Source: an uncultured Bacillota bacterium (lineage in GTDB: Bacteria > Bacillota_I > Bacilli_A > ML615J-28 > CAG-313). Taken from it: DNA of 43,344 bases. Shown piece after piece: positions 9,152-17,992 of this stretch. The stretch is from contig CAMODB010000007.1 of assembly GCA_946611195.1 (NCBI GenBank), positions 1-43,344 of the forward strand, in the 5' to 3' direction. Made by a program: the position numbers and the translations under genes. The notes under the pieces were generated by a model, which was not told the origin of the DNA, did not search any database, and worked only from the letters and a program-made list of their open reading frames with translations. Within the stretch, counting starts at the first letter, position 1. Each line of letters starts with the position of its first letter.

Positions 9152-10162
9152 CTAATTTAACCCATTAGGGTTTTTCTTTTGCCAATTCCAAGAATCACGA
9201 GCCATATCTTCTAAAGTTCTAGTAGTCTTAAAGCCCATTTCTTCATAAGCTTTCGTTGGATCAGCATAACAAATTGCGATATCACCAGGACGACGTTCAA
9301 CAATTTGGTAAGGCAATTCTCTACCAACAGCTTTATTAAAAGCATGTAAAATATCCAGAACACTATAACCAACACCCGTACCTAAATTATAAATAACGAG
9401 GCCAGGATTACTCTTTAATTTATCAATAGCACAAATATGACCATGAGCTAAATCACAAACATGAATATAATCACGAACACCAGTTCCATCTTTAGTATCA
9501 TAATCTGAACCAAAAATTCTTAAGAAAGGTAATTTACCAATAGCTACTTGTGTAATATATGGACAGAGATTATTAGGAATACCGTTAGGATCTTCCCCAA
9601 TTAAACCACTTGGATGAGCTCCAATTGGATTAAAATAACGTAGTAACGCAATATTCCAACTGTTATCAGATTTATATAAATCTTTTAACATATATTCGAT
9701 AAACAATTTAGTTCTTCCATAGGGATTTGTAGCAGATAAAGATGCTGTTTCTTTAATTGGTACGATTTCTTGATAACCATAAACAGTAGCTGACGAAGAA
9801 AAAATTAAATTTTTAACATTAAATTCTTTCATTACATCAACTAAAGAAAGGGTAGAAATAAGATTATTTTTATAATATTCCATTGGAATACTAACACTTT
9901 CACCAACTGCTTTTAGTCCCGCAAAATGAATAACACATTCAATATTATTTTCTTTAAATACTTTTCGCAAATTTTCTTTATCACAAACATCAATTTGATA
10001 AAATTTGAAAGCTTTACCACTGATTTTTCTTATTCTATTTAATGCTTCTAATTTTGAATTAACTAAATTATCTACAATTACTACTTCATTACCTCTTTCA
10101 AGTAATTCAATTGTTGTATGAGAGCCGATATAACCAGCTCCACCAGTAACTAATATTGCCAT
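9152..10162 (-). CDS. galE: UDP-glucose 4-epimerase
   Basis: This is a 336-residue extended short-chain dehydrogenase that interconverts UDP-glucose and UDP-galactose. The NAD-binding motif is GGAGYIGSH at residues 7-15. The catalytic Ser lies in SSSATVYG near 123, and the Tyr148-x3-Lys152 pair lies in PYGRTK. The C-terminal stretch RRPGDIAICYADPTKA is typical of GalE. It is the first gene after a well-formed sigma-A-type promoter and is followed by folD. The nearby GH2 glycosidase would fit a role in galactoside use or in cell-surface sugar precursors. Confidence 0.97.
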   Translation of the reverse strand: MAILVTGGAGYIGSHTTIELLERGNEVVIVDNLVNSKLEALNRIRKISGKAFKFYQIDVCDKENLRKVFKENNIECVIHFAGLKAVGESVSIPMEYYKNNLISTLSLVDVMKEFNVKNLIFSSSATVYGYQEIVPIKETASLSATNPYGRTKLFIEYMLKDLYKSDNSWNIALLRYFNPIGAHPSGLIGEDPNGIPNNLCPYITQVAIGKLPFLRIFGSDYDTKDGTGVRDYIHVCDLAHGHICAIDKLKSNPGLVIYNLGTGVGYSVLDILHAFNKAVGRELPYQIVERRPGDIAICYADPTKAYEEMGFKTTRTLEDMARDSWNWQKKNPNGLN

Positions 10163-10197
10163 AATAACTCCTATTTTTATACAAAATACTTTTAATA

Positions 10198-10226
10198 ATT
10201 ATACCATATTTGTCTTTTTCTTGCAA
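10198..10226 (-). promoter_or_regulatory. Sigma-A-type promoter for galE
   Basis: Reading the minus strand, there is a -35 box TTGCAA (10226-10221), a 17-base spacer, and a consensus -10 box TATAAT (10203-10198), about 35 bases upstream of the galE start. An AGGAG site lies closer to the ATG. Confidence 0.8.
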
Positions 10227-10236
10227 ACTATTAATA

Positions 10237-11913
10237 TTATTTTTGAAATTTTAATTCTTCTTTAATTTTATTTGCTACTTCAGGATCTAATTTAACAATT
10301 TTTCGATCATAACTAAAGATACCATTAATCTCATTTTCAACATCACTAACTTGAGTATAAATACTAGCGGCTAGTCCTTTTTTTAGATTGGGAATAATTT
10401 CTTCAAAATATAAATTATAAAAAGCTTTATTAAATTCAGTTCGATTCTTAAAACTTTTATAGCCAAATTCTTTTCTATCTTTTTCATCAACCGCTAAAGA
10501 ATAGCCACCAAATTCCGATAAAATAAGACATGGTTTATTAATTTTTTTGATTTTAATCTTTTTAAAATAAATATGACGTGAATCAAAATGATTATTTTTA
10601 TTACTAAACCAACCACTGCAGACATCAAAGAAACGTCTTTGATCGACTTGTGATAATTGTTTATATACTTTATTTACTTTAAATTGTCCCCAACCCTCAT
10701 TAAAGATTGTCCACAACATTATACAATTGTAATTATCTAATAATTCAATAGTTTTAATACAATGATTAATAAAGAAATTCTGAGCATCTTTTTTGTATAA
10801 TCTCAATTTCGGATTAAATTTTCTTAAACCAATTAATGGTAAAACCGATTCAAAGAAAAAACTATAAGGAAAAGCATTAACCATATCTTGCCAAACTAAG
10901 ATTCCTAATTTATCACATAAATAATACCAATATTCTTCTTCAATTTTAATATGTTTACGTAAAGTATTAAATCCTAATTCCTTAATTTTCTTTAAATCAT
11001 TTTCCACCATTTCTATATTATTTGGTGTATATAAACCATCTTCATAATAACCTTGATCTAACAAGCCATGTAAATAATATGGTTCATTATTCAAATAGAA
11101 TACTTCGTGACCATTAAAATCCTTGAGTTCTATTTTATAAAAATTTGTATATGATTTAATTATTTCACCTTGATTTTCAATTACAATATCATATAAATTA
11201 GGTTCTTCAGGACTCCATAAATGAATTGAATCAAAAATAATACTAATTTTATTATCATATGTATCTATTTTTTTGATTAATTCGCCTTTATAATATAAAT
11301 TAATTGTTTTTAATGTATCAACATTATCATTAAATTCGATAAATAATTCTTTTTTATCGATATCGGTTTTAATTTTTATTTTTTCTATTCCACATTCCGG
11401 AATACTTTCAAGATAAACATCTTTCCAGATACCACTAATTTGCGTATACCAAATGCCTTTATTCTTTCTTGATTGTTTACCATAAGGATAATTTTTATTT
11501 AATTCATCTAAAACAATAACAATTAACTTATTCTCTTTTTCATTATCAATGATATCCGTTATATCAAATGAAAATGGTAAATAACCACCTAAATGTTCAC
11601 CAAGATAAATATTATTTAAATATACCCAGCATTTTTGATCAACAGCACCAAAATTTAATATAACTTTAGCTAATTTCTTTTGAAAAGAAAAAGTTTTATG
11701 ATAGGCAATTAATTTATCAAAATTGATTAAATTAACTCCTGATAATTTAGATTCTAAACAATATGGTACCATAATAAATTTAGTAAAATTATAATTTAAG
11801 ATATCATTATCACTTGTTCTTTTATCAAACAATTCATATTGCCATTCTCCATTTAAAGATAGAAAATAGCCATCATCCATTCTTCTTTCAAGTTTTGGTT
11901 TAGGGTAATACAT
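10237..11913 (-). CDS. GH2-family glycosidase (beta-galactosidase/beta-glucuronidase type)
   Basis: This is a 558-residue glycoside hydrolase of family 2. The N-terminal jelly-roll domain begins with SLNGEWQYELFD and includes a substrate-site-like WYTQISGIWKDVYLE. An Ig-like domain and a TIM barrel follow. The acid/base Glu is in LWTIFNEGWGQF near residue 405, and the nucleophile is in LSEFGG near 467. No signal peptide is seen, so the enzyme is intracellular. The size and the absence of extra C-terminal domains fit a compact GH2. Specificity (galactoside, glucuronide or mannoside) cannot be told. galE downstream fits galactoside use, but galE has its own promoter. Confidence 0.9.
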   Translation of the reverse strand: MYYPKPKLERRMDDGYFLSLNGEWQYELFDKRTSDNDILNYNFTKFIMVPYCLESKLSGVNLINFDKLIAYHKTFSFQKKLAKVILNFGAVDQKCWVYLNNIYLGEHLGGYLPFSFDITDIIDNEKENKLIVIVLDELNKNYPYGKQSRKNKGIWYTQISGIWKDVYLESIPECGIEKIKIKTDIDKKELFIEFNDNVDTLKTINLYYKGELIKKIDTYDNKISIIFDSIHLWSPEEPNLYDIVIENQGEIIKSYTNFYKIELKDFNGHEVFYLNNEPYYLHGLLDQGYYEDGLYTPNNIEMVENDLKKIKELGFNTLRKHIKIEEEYWYYLCDKLGILVWQDMVNAFPYSFFFESVLPLIGLRKFNPKLRLYKKDAQNFFINHCIKTIELLDNYNCIMLWTIFNEGWGQFKVNKVYKQLSQVDQRRFFDVCSGWFSNKNNHFDSRHIYFKKIKIKKINKPCLILSEFGGYSLAVDEKDRKEFGYKSFKNRTEFNKAFYNLYFEEIIPNLKKGLAASIYTQVSDVENEINGIFSYDRKIVKLDPEVANKIKEELKFQK

Positions 11914-12025
11914 AATACCTCCTAATAGGAAATTATTATAAAATAATTTTCAATTATTTTATTAATTCTTCCTCTTTAATTATAACATATTTTTTCCTAT
12001 TTATTTACTTTTTAAATAAGAAAAA

Positions 12026-12045
12026 GTCAAGTCTTAAAACTTGAC
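12026..12045 (-). terminator. Hairpin terminator after the DUF4956 gene and micro-ORF
   Basis: A stem GTCAAGT/ACTTGAC with a 6-base loop is followed on the minus strand by TTTTTCTTATTT. It would end the VTC/DUF4956 transcript. The 217-base gap between genes here also holds a putative 25-codon ORF and AT-rich DNA upstream of the GH2 gene. Confidence 0.75.
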
Positions 12046-12051
12046 CAATTC

Positions 12052-12129
12052 TTAAAAGAATATCACTAAAAATAATAAAATTAGAAGCCAAAAAACAATA
12101 TTTTGAATTAGAAAGCGACTACTTATCAT
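12052..12129 (-). CDS. Putative 25-residue hydrophobic micropeptide
   Basis: ATG at 12129 opens a 25-codon frame ending in TAA. The peptide begins MISSRFLIQNIVFWLL and continues as unbroken hydrophobic residues to the end, that is, one membrane helix with a short polar head. An AAGGA site lies 7 bases upstream of the ATG. The frame sits just after the stop of the DUF4956 membrane protein and just before that operon's terminator. Position, ribosome site and membrane character support a real small membrane peptide, but a frame this short can arise by chance. Confidence 0.35.
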   Translation of the reverse strand: MISSRFLIQNIVFWLLILLFLVIFF

Positions 12130-12130
12130 T

Positions 12131-12826
12131 TTATAATCCTTCATTGTCTATAGCATATGGAACTAAAGATATTTCTAAATTACCATTCATTACCCGCAAT
12201 TCATCAATTAAATTCTTATCCTTTAATCCATTTTTTAAAACAATATGATATGACAATTTGTACATAGAGCCCATTCCAGTTGTTTTAACACCTACTAAAT
12301 CATATTCATTTAAATATTTTTTAAATACATCATTAAACATTTCTTGATATTCTAAATTTTCCGGAATTGTAATTTTTAATAATTTATCTACTTTACCATG
12401 ATTAAATTTCTTAAAATTAACATTCATAAATAAAACATAAATGATTGAAATAATGATGCTGGCAATAACGGCATAAGCTATATAACCTAGACCACATAAA
12501 ACACCAATTAATGAACTAAAGAAAATTAAGGTGATTTCTTCGGCGCGGGCAGGAACAGAACGGAAACGAATCAATCCTAAGCCAACCGCAATCGTACCTA
12601 TTGTCGTTATAGCTGTTGTTGAATCTTTTTTAATCATGATATTGAGAAAATAAAACGCAATACTAACTATAATTGGTAGTATTATTAAAGATACAAATAA
12701 ACTTCTACTACCTTTTAATTTGATAGAGGTGATAAAAGCTATTAATACACCACACACTAAACTTACAACTAACATTAAAGCCACTAATAAAGTACCATTA
12801 TTATCATTAAAAATTGAATTAAACAT
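12131..12826 (-). CDS. DUF4956-type membrane protein, polyphosphate-associated
   Basis: This is a 231-residue protein with about four membrane segments in the first 135 residues and a soluble C-terminal domain of about 95 residues. The central stretch RFRSVPARAEEITLIFFSSLIGVLCGLG matches DUF4956 proteins, where an R-x-E-E signature between helices is typical. Members commonly sit beside VTC-domain polyphosphate polymerases. Here the gene overlaps the VTC reading frame by 8 bases, with an AGGAGG ribosome site inside the end of that gene. A role as the membrane partner of polyphosphate synthesis is likely from family context. The VTC gene itself is interrupted, so the partnership may be lost in this genome. 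Confidence 0.8.
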   Translation of the reverse strand: MFNSIFNDNNGTLLVALMLVVSLVCGVLIAFITSIKLKGSRSLFVSLIILPIIVSIAFYFLNIMIKKDSTTAITTIGTIAVGLGLIRFRSVPARAEEITLIFFSSLIGVLCGLGYIAYAVIASIIISIIYVLFMNVNFKKFNHGKVDKLLKITIPENLEYQEMFNDVFKKYLNEYDLVGVKTTGMGSMYKLSYHIVLKNGLKDKNLIDELRVMNGNLEISLVPYAIDNEGL

Positions 12827-13538
12827 AATTATATCCTCCTATTTTAATTAATTTATCTTGATTTAAGCGGAAAGCTTCACCATATTTTGAAAAACTTGTT
12901 TTATATATTTTAAGATCTGTCAATAATTTAGTTAACCATAAAGGCATCGCCGCTTGAACTTTTATTTCTAAAATTGTTTCACCTTCATTTAATAATAAAT
13001 CACCATCCATACTAGTATTAAGATTTAAATTAGATATTCTATATCTTGGATTATGATCAATTGTTAAACGTAAATCGCTATTAGGATCAAAATAAGCTAA
13101 ACGATCATAAATGATTAAACATTTAGGTTTTAAATCATGATAGAAATTTCGAAAATAGGTAATTTCTTTACCAATTTGCCCATCATTATTTAAATCAATA
13201 TTATAATTTAAAAATCTTTTGACTTCATTTTCTTTGGTTTCTATTCTTCTTTTATAAACAATTCCATCTACTTTTCTTTTAAGTTCTAAATAAACAGGTT
13301 TATTAGAATTAGATAAACCATAAGAACGTAATCTTATTTTTTCTTTATATTCTGGTTTTTCACAACTTCTTCTAATTAATGCGCAATTAGGTGTATCAAA
13401 ATATAATGATGCAATCGATGTTAAGCCATATTGATCAACTCTCATATATTTAATAAGTTATTCTTTAAATTTAATCGTTTGTTCTTTATTTAAGATATAT
13501 TTTAATTCATATCTTGACATTGTATAAATAGTATTCAT
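12819..13538 (-). pseudogene. VTC-domain polyphosphate polymerase, interrupted by an in-frame TAA
   Basis: The intact frame would start at ATG 13538, with GGAGG six bases upstream. Codons 1-26 encode a typical VTC N-terminus (SRYELKYILNKEQ). Codon 27 is TAA (13460-13458). The same frame then continues without a shift as LIKYMRVDQYGLTSIASLYFD, the conserved VTC tunnel domain, with R/K-rich strands (EKIRLRSYG, YLELKRKVDGIVYKRR) to the end. A single C-to-T change (CAA to TAA) explains it. The part from Met at 13445 could be translated alone (208 residues), but it would lack the first conserved basic and acidic strand. The gene is probably broken, or the base is an assembly error. DUF4956 follows. 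Confidence 0.8.
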
Positions 13539-13559
13539 ATAAACCTCCAAAAGAAAAAA

Positions 13560-13594
13560 AGTATAATATTCTTTATTTACAAGAATATTATACT
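13560..13594. promoter_or_regulatory. Perfect 14-bp inverted repeat upstream of the VTC gene
   Basis: AGTATAATATTCTT (13560-13573) and AAGAATATTATACT (13581-13594) are perfect inverted copies around a 7-base spacer. On the minus strand the repeat is followed by seven Ts and then the VTC ribosome site. It could be a terminator for the chromate-transporter operon, an attenuator for VTC/DUF4956, or an operator, since it also contains -10-like TATAAT/TATTAT sequences. Confidence 0.6.
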
Positions 13595-13655
13595 AAACGA
13601 ATCTAAAATTATTCTGAACTTTTTGTAAAAAAACACCTAATCTTTTCTAAATTTT

Positions 13656-14219
13656 TTATAAATTGAATAAAATACCTAAAATTCCCCCAATTATTATTAA
13701 TAAAATCGGATGAATTTTCTTTTTAAAGAAGAATTTAATACCTAAAAAGATTAAAGTAATAATGCTAAATATGATTAAACTTTGATAATCAAAATCAAAT
13801 GAACTATCAATCCTTGTAATCGAAAAAATTATCGATAAAAATAAGAGAATTGCGGTTCCAATAATTAAACCAACTACTGCCGGTTTTATGGTAGTTAAGA
13901 AAGTGGAAACATATTTATTCTCTAATAATTTATTCAAAATACTTACAATTAATAAAATAATTAAGAAAGCTGGTAAGATAACACCAAAGGTAGCTAATAA
14001 TGAGCCAATAAAACCATATTGGGAATAACCAACAAAGGTCGCCATATTAACGGCTATTGGTCCTGGTGTTGATTCACAAATACCAATAAATTCCAAAATT
14101 TCATCTTCAGTAAGCCAATTATTAAGCAAGCATTCTTCTTTAACCATTGCGATCATACCATAGCCACCACCAAAGGAGAAAGCGCCAATCTTTAGGAAAA
14201 TAAGAAATAATTTAAACAT
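13656..14219 (-). CDS. Chromate transporter half-protein (CHR family), second of pair
   Basis: This is a 187-residue membrane protein with about five to six hydrophobic segments. The family signature is at the N-terminus: FKIGAFSFGGGYGMIAMV in spirit (here FLKIGAFSFGGGYG), then a CESTPGPIAVNMATFVGY stretch. Short-chain chromate transporters work as pairs of half-size proteins. This gene overlaps the upstream half-protein by 8 bases, which fits an obligate heterodimer. The natural substrate in anaerobes is unclear (chromate or sulfate-like anions). The 14-bp inverted repeat beyond the gene may be its terminator. Confidence 0.9.
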   Translation of the reverse strand: MFKLFLIFLKIGAFSFGGGYGMIAMVKEECLLNNWLTEDEILEFIGICESTPGPIAVNMATFVGYSQYGFIGSLLATFGVILPAFLIILLIVSILNKLLENKYVSTFLTTIKPAVVGLIIGTAILLFLSIIFSITRIDSSFDFDYQSLIIFSIITLIFLGIKFFFKKKIHPILLIIIGGILGILFNL

Positions 14220-14790
14220 TCTTATTCACCTTCTTTTCTTTTTTATTTTTGATTAAGAGAATTAATAAACCAATAAAACCACTAATTAAAATATAGAAAA
14301 TAGCGGAAAAATTAACCGCAAAGAGACTAAAGACAATCATTAAAATTATTGTTAGAATTAATACAACATAATTAAAAACATTTTTTTCTAATTTTATTAA
14401 TAATTTAATACCAGCACTTATTATTAAAAAGATTACTACTACTTTAATACCTTTAAAGGCATCTTGAATGATTTTAATATCCATAAATTTATTAAAAAAG
14501 ATGGCAATTAAAAGAATTATAATAAAAGATGGAAGCACCATCGCAATTGTTGCGATAACAGAGCCTAATATTTTACCTATACGATAACCGATATAGGTTG
14601 AGGCATTTATAGCAATTGGACCTGGTGTGGTTTCCGCAATCGAAACTAAATTTAAAAATTCATCACTTGATAACCATTTCTTCTTTTCAACAAATTCATG
14701 TTCAAAAATAGCTATCATTGCATAACCACCGCCAAAAGTAAATAACCCTATTTTAAACATGGTCCAAAATAAAACTAAATATTTTTTCAT
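14212..14790 (-). CDS. Chromate transporter half-protein (CHR family), first of pair
   Basis: This is a 192-residue membrane protein paralogous to its downstream neighbour. It has the same motif pair, FGGGYAMIAIF near the N-terminus and ETTPGPIAINASTYIGYRIG near residue 55, followed by four or so hydrophobic segments and a Lys-rich tail. A strong AGGAGG ribosome site precedes it. Only about 20 bases separate it from the terminator of the upstream signalling cluster, leaving little room for a separate promoter, so it may depend on read-through. The pair is the short-chain form of the CHR family. Confidence 0.9.
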   Translation of the reverse strand: MKKYLVLFWTMFKIGLFTFGGGYAMIAIFEHEFVEKKKWLSSDEFLNLVSIAETTPGPIAINASTYIGYRIGKILGSVIATIAMVLPSFIIILLIAIFFNKFMDIKIIQDAFKGIKVVVIFLIISAGIKLLIKLEKNVFNYVVLILTIILMIVFSLFAVNFSAIFYILISGFIGLLILLIKNKKEKKVNKNV

Positions 14791-14811
14791 GCTTCCTCCT
14801 TTTCACAAAAA

Positions 14812-14829
14812 AAGCAGCTCAAGCTGCTT
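14812..14829 (-). terminator. Hairpin terminator after the Hpt gene
   Basis: AAGCAGC/GCTGCTT with a 4-base loop, followed on the minus strand by seven Ts. It overlaps the last codons of the Hpt gene. Confidence 0.8.
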
Positions 14830-15181
14830 ATTGTATTTCATTAATTAATTGAATTGTTTTATTATATTCTTCTTTTAAAGCTACAAAATCAGTTTCAATT
14901 TCATTATTATATTCGTCTTTACCTCTGGTTTTTTCACATAATTCACTTGCTAAATCAAATAAAATGGTAAAACTTAAATTACCAGCTACACCTTTAAGAG
15001 TATGAGCACCAGTGAAGACTTTTTTAATATCTTTTTCTTGAATACCTTCATTAATCATAGTTAGATATGAACCTTCAGAAAATTTCTTTAGCATTTTAGA
15101 TATTAACATATCATACATCATTCTTTTTAAAGCATCTTCATAATTACCATTTATAACTGCATAAAATTCTTTAATTGTCAT
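14828..15181 (-). CDS. Histidine phosphotransfer (Hpt) domain protein
   Basis: This is a roughly 117-residue helical protein with the Hpt phosphorylation motif AHTLKGVAGNLSF; the phospho-accepting His is near residue 60. I chose the ATG at 15181 because a GAGG site lies seven bases before it. A GTG at 15193 would add four residues and has no ribosome site of its own. The start lies inside the end of the response-regulator/EAL gene, so the two are translationally coupled. It probably passes phosphate to or from the receiver domain of that protein. No hybrid kinase is encoded nearby, so the phosphate source must be elsewhere. Confidence 0.88.
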   Translation of the reverse strand: MTIKEFYAVINGNYEDALKRMMYDMLISKMLKKFSEGSYLTMINEGIQEKDIKKVFTGAHTLKGVAGNLSFTILFDLASELCEKTRGKDEYNNEIETDFVALKEEYNKTIQLINEIQ

Positions 15182-16865
15182 TTTTTTCCTCACTTACAAT
15201 TAATTTTAAGAAAGCATCAGCAGGAATTGGTTTAGATAAATAATAACCTTGAATATAATCACAATTATTATCTTTTAAATAATTATATTGTTCGCTTGTT
15301 TCAACCCCTTCTGCTACTACTTTACCATTTAAAGATTTAACCATATCAATCATTCTCGCAACAACTGTTTTCACTTTATCATTTTGATTGAAATTTCTCA
15401 TAAATACCATATCTAATTTCAAAACATCAAATGGCATTGATACAACAGTATATACGGAGGAATAACCAGAACCAAAGTCATCTATTTCAAATTTAAAGCC
15501 TAAATCTTGTAATTCTTTAACTTTTTCCACTAAATGATTAGTTTCACTAACATAAGCACTTTCCGTAACTTCAATGTTAATACAATTAGGTTGAAGATTA
15601 TATTTTTTGATTAAATCACAAATAACAGTACTTAGATTTTCAATATAGAAATCTACACGGCTTAAATTTACAGAAATAGTAGGAACTTTCTTCATCACTT
15701 TTCTAAAATCAACGATGTGACGACAAACACGTTCAAAAACATATAAATCTAATTTACTAATTAAACCATTATCTTCAAATAAAGGAATAAAATCACCAGG
15801 TGAAATAAAACCTAATTCAGGATGAATCCAACGAACTAAAGCTTCTGCTCCACCAACTACTGGTTTTTCACCTTTAATATCAAATTTAGGTTGGAAATAA
15901 ATAACAAATTGATCTTCCGCAATAGCTTTATCAAAATCAGTTATTAATCTTTGATGATATAAAGTCATTTTATTAAAGTTCTCATCAAAGAATTTTATAT
16001 CAGTTTGTTCTTGGGAATGAATCATGTGAGCACATTGAATCACTCGATCACATGAAATATTAATTTCATTTTCAAGAGTTACTCTCGGATAAATTCCTAA
16101 TCTACTTCTTGTATGTAAAGTCGTAAATTTTGATTGAATAACATTATTTATTCGATCATTAATAAAATCATAATTGTTTTGGGGAGTAATTAATAAATAA
16201 AAATCATCATCATAAGCCCGACCAGCAATACCATTATATTGTCTTGCTATAGCCTTTAATTCTTCCGCAACACTCTTTAACAAATCTTCACTCATGGTTT
16301 TACCAATAATTTCGGTTAAAATTGAGAAATTAAGTAAATTAATACCAATTAAATCCATTTCGTTATTATATGTTAAAAGTTGTTTAGCATAAGTCATAAA
16401 GAATTCTTTATTATAAAGATTAGTTAAGCCATCATCACTTGATTGTTTGATGATAACAGTCTTTTCATATAATTCAATTAAATGTCTTACTCTTACTTTA
16501 ATAACATCAATTTCTTCAAATGGTTTAGTAATAAATTCCATTGCGCCAAGATTCAAACATTCTACTTCGGCACTCTTTTCACTAGTCAAGACAATTAAAG
16601 GAATATCTTTAATAATTTCATTATCCCTTTTAATTTTTAAGAAGGTATAACCATCCATAACAGGCATAATTAAATCCAGTAAAATTAAAGATATCTTATT
16701 TATTTCATTATTTAGGACATCTAATGCTTCTTGTCCATTGGTGGCTGTTAAAATATTGTAATCATCTTCAAGGATAGCTGAAAGAATAGTTCTATTAATT
16801 TCGTCATCTTCAACAATTAAAATAGTTTTCTTTACTAATAAATTTATAGTATCTTCGCGATTCAT
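15171..16865 (-). CDS. Response regulator with degenerate GGDEF and intact EAL (c-di-GMP phosphodiesterase)
   Basis: This is a 564-residue three-domain protein. Residues 12-130 form a receiver with phospho-acceptor Asp64 (LLDLIMPVMDG). Residues about 143-290 form a GGDEF domain whose active motif is degraded to AYDDDF near 218, so it is probably not a cyclase. Residues about 305-560 form an EAL domain with the intact metal and catalytic motifs EALVRW (341), EVTESA, IDDFGSGYSS, KLDMVF, AEGVET and QGYYLSKP. It should hydrolyse c-di-GMP in response to phosphorylation. It is preceded by a membrane diguanylate cyclase and followed by an Hpt protein, so synthesis, breakdown and phosphorelay are in one cluster. 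Confidence 0.93.
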   Translation of the reverse strand: MNREDTINLLVKKTILIVEDDEINRTILSAILEDDYNILTATNGQEALDVLNNEINKISLILLDLIMPVMDGYTFLKIKRDNEIIKDIPLIVLTSEKSAEVECLNLGAMEFITKPFEEIDVIKVRVRHLIELYEKTVIIKQSSDDGLTNLYNKEFFMTYAKQLLTYNNEMDLIGINLLNFSILTEIIGKTMSEDLLKSVAEELKAIARQYNGIAGRAYDDDFYLLITPQNNYDFINDRINNVIQSKFTTLHTRSRLGIYPRVTLENEINISCDRVIQCAHMIHSQEQTDIKFFDENFNKMTLYHQRLITDFDKAIAEDQFVIYFQPKFDIKGEKPVVGGAEALVRWIHPELGFISPGDFIPLFEDNGLISKLDLYVFERVCRHIVDFRKVMKKVPTISVNLSRVDFYIENLSTVICDLIKKYNLQPNCINIEVTESAYVSETNHLVEKVKELQDLGFKFEIDDFGSGYSSVYTVVSMPFDVLKLDMVFMRNFNQNDKVKTVVARMIDMVKSLNGKVVAEGVETSEQYNYLKDNNCDYIQGYYLSKPIPADAFLKLIVSEEKNDN

Positions 16866-16888
16866 ACAAACCTCTCTTTATAAATTAA

Positions 16889-17968
16889 TTATAAAATATA
16901 TTCACCAAAAACTAAATTATCTCGACCATTATTTTTAGCTTTATATAATAAATCATCTGCTTGTTTAACTAAACGATTCAAACTAGGTTTTAATTCATCA
17001 TGACAACGAATTAAACCAATACTTACTGTTAAATTGAAATGATTTTTATTTAAGACAAAATCATAATGACGAATTTTATCTAATATTTCTTCACATTTTT
17101 CTTTCGAATAATCAGCACTCTTAAAGAATATGATAAATTCTTCTCCACCCCATCGACATAATACAGCATCATCTTGAACAACTTCACTAATTATTTCCAC
17201 TACTTTTTTTAATACTAAATCACCATTTTGATGACCAAAAGTATCATTAATATATTTAAAGTGATCAATATCAAGTAAGGCTAAAGCTGGATTAGGACAA
17301 TTATTAATTATTTTATCTTTTTCAACATTAAAACCATAACGATTATAAATACCTGTTAAAGAATCATGTTCATATAAGAAATGATAATTATTTCTTGTTC
17401 TTTCAAGTTCTTCTTTTGCAATATTTCTTAGAAATTCAATTAAGAAAGCTACGAAGAAGCAAGTAACATACAGCATTGGGAAGCGAACATAAACTGTTTT
17501 AGGATAATCATATAATAATAATGATCTACCAAAAGGTACCCAAAAGAAAAAGATTATGATTAAAAAGAAAAAGGTTGATAAAAAAGTACCATATTTCATT
17601 CCATATATTAATAAAGCGAATGTAGGTAAAAGGGTAATCCAATAAATACTAAAACCATCAGGATTACCACTCACAACAAAATATGTGAATAAAAACATAA
17701 CTTCAATAGCAAAAGCTACTAAAGCAATAACTCTTCCTTTTCCTGAAATTACTAAATACAAAATAATATCAAATAAACAAAGTATGGCAAACACTGCTGT
17801 TGCGATAGTCAAATATTTCTTATCGGAAATAATATTAACAATCGTCATTACTGATGCGACAAGCGCAAATACCGCAAAAATAGAATAATGTGTTAATTCT
17901 ATTCTTTTGTCATCATCTTTTAATATTTCAGTTAATTTATTTTTGTTATTCATAAAAAATTTATTCAA
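16889..17968 (-). CDS. Membrane diguanylate cyclase (GGDEF)
   Basis: This is a 359-residue protein with about six hydrophobic segments in residues 27-182 and a GGDEF domain in residues about 195-355. The active motif is GGEEF at 274-278, with DSLTGIYNR at the domain start and the metal-site LLDIDHFKYINDTFGH. No RxxD inhibitory site is seen just before GGEEF, so product inhibition may be absent. The start is TTG at 17968, supported by GGAG about 8 bases upstream. The next ATG (17953) has no close ribosome site. It begins 24 bases after the tRNA-Leu and no terminator separates them, so it may be transcribed from the tRNA promoter. Confidence 0.92.
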   Translation of the reverse strand: MNKFFMNNKNKLTEILKDDDKRIELTHYSIFAVFALVASVMTIVNIISDKKYLTIATAVFAILCLFDIILYLVISGKGRVIALVAFAIEVMFLFTYFVVSGNPDGFSIYWITLLPTFALLIYGMKYGTFLSTFFFLIIIFFFWVPFGRSLLLYDYPKTVYVRFPMLYVTCFFVAFLIEFLRNIAKEELERTRNNYHFLYEHDSLTGIYNRYGFNVEKDKIINNCPNPALALLDIDHFKYINDTFGHQNGDLVLKKVVEIISEVVQDDAVLCRWGGEEFIIFFKSADYSKEKCEEILDKIRHYDFVLNKNHFNLTVSIGLIRCHDELKPSLNRLVKQADDLLYKAKNNGRDNLVFGEYIL

Positions 17969-17992
17969 AAAACCATCTCCAAATATAGAATA

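Noticed and set aside
12819-13445. An intact 208-residue VTC protein starting at 13445
   Set aside because: No ribosome site precedes that ATG and the conserved first VTC strand is encoded upstream in the same frame, so the gene is better described as interrupted.
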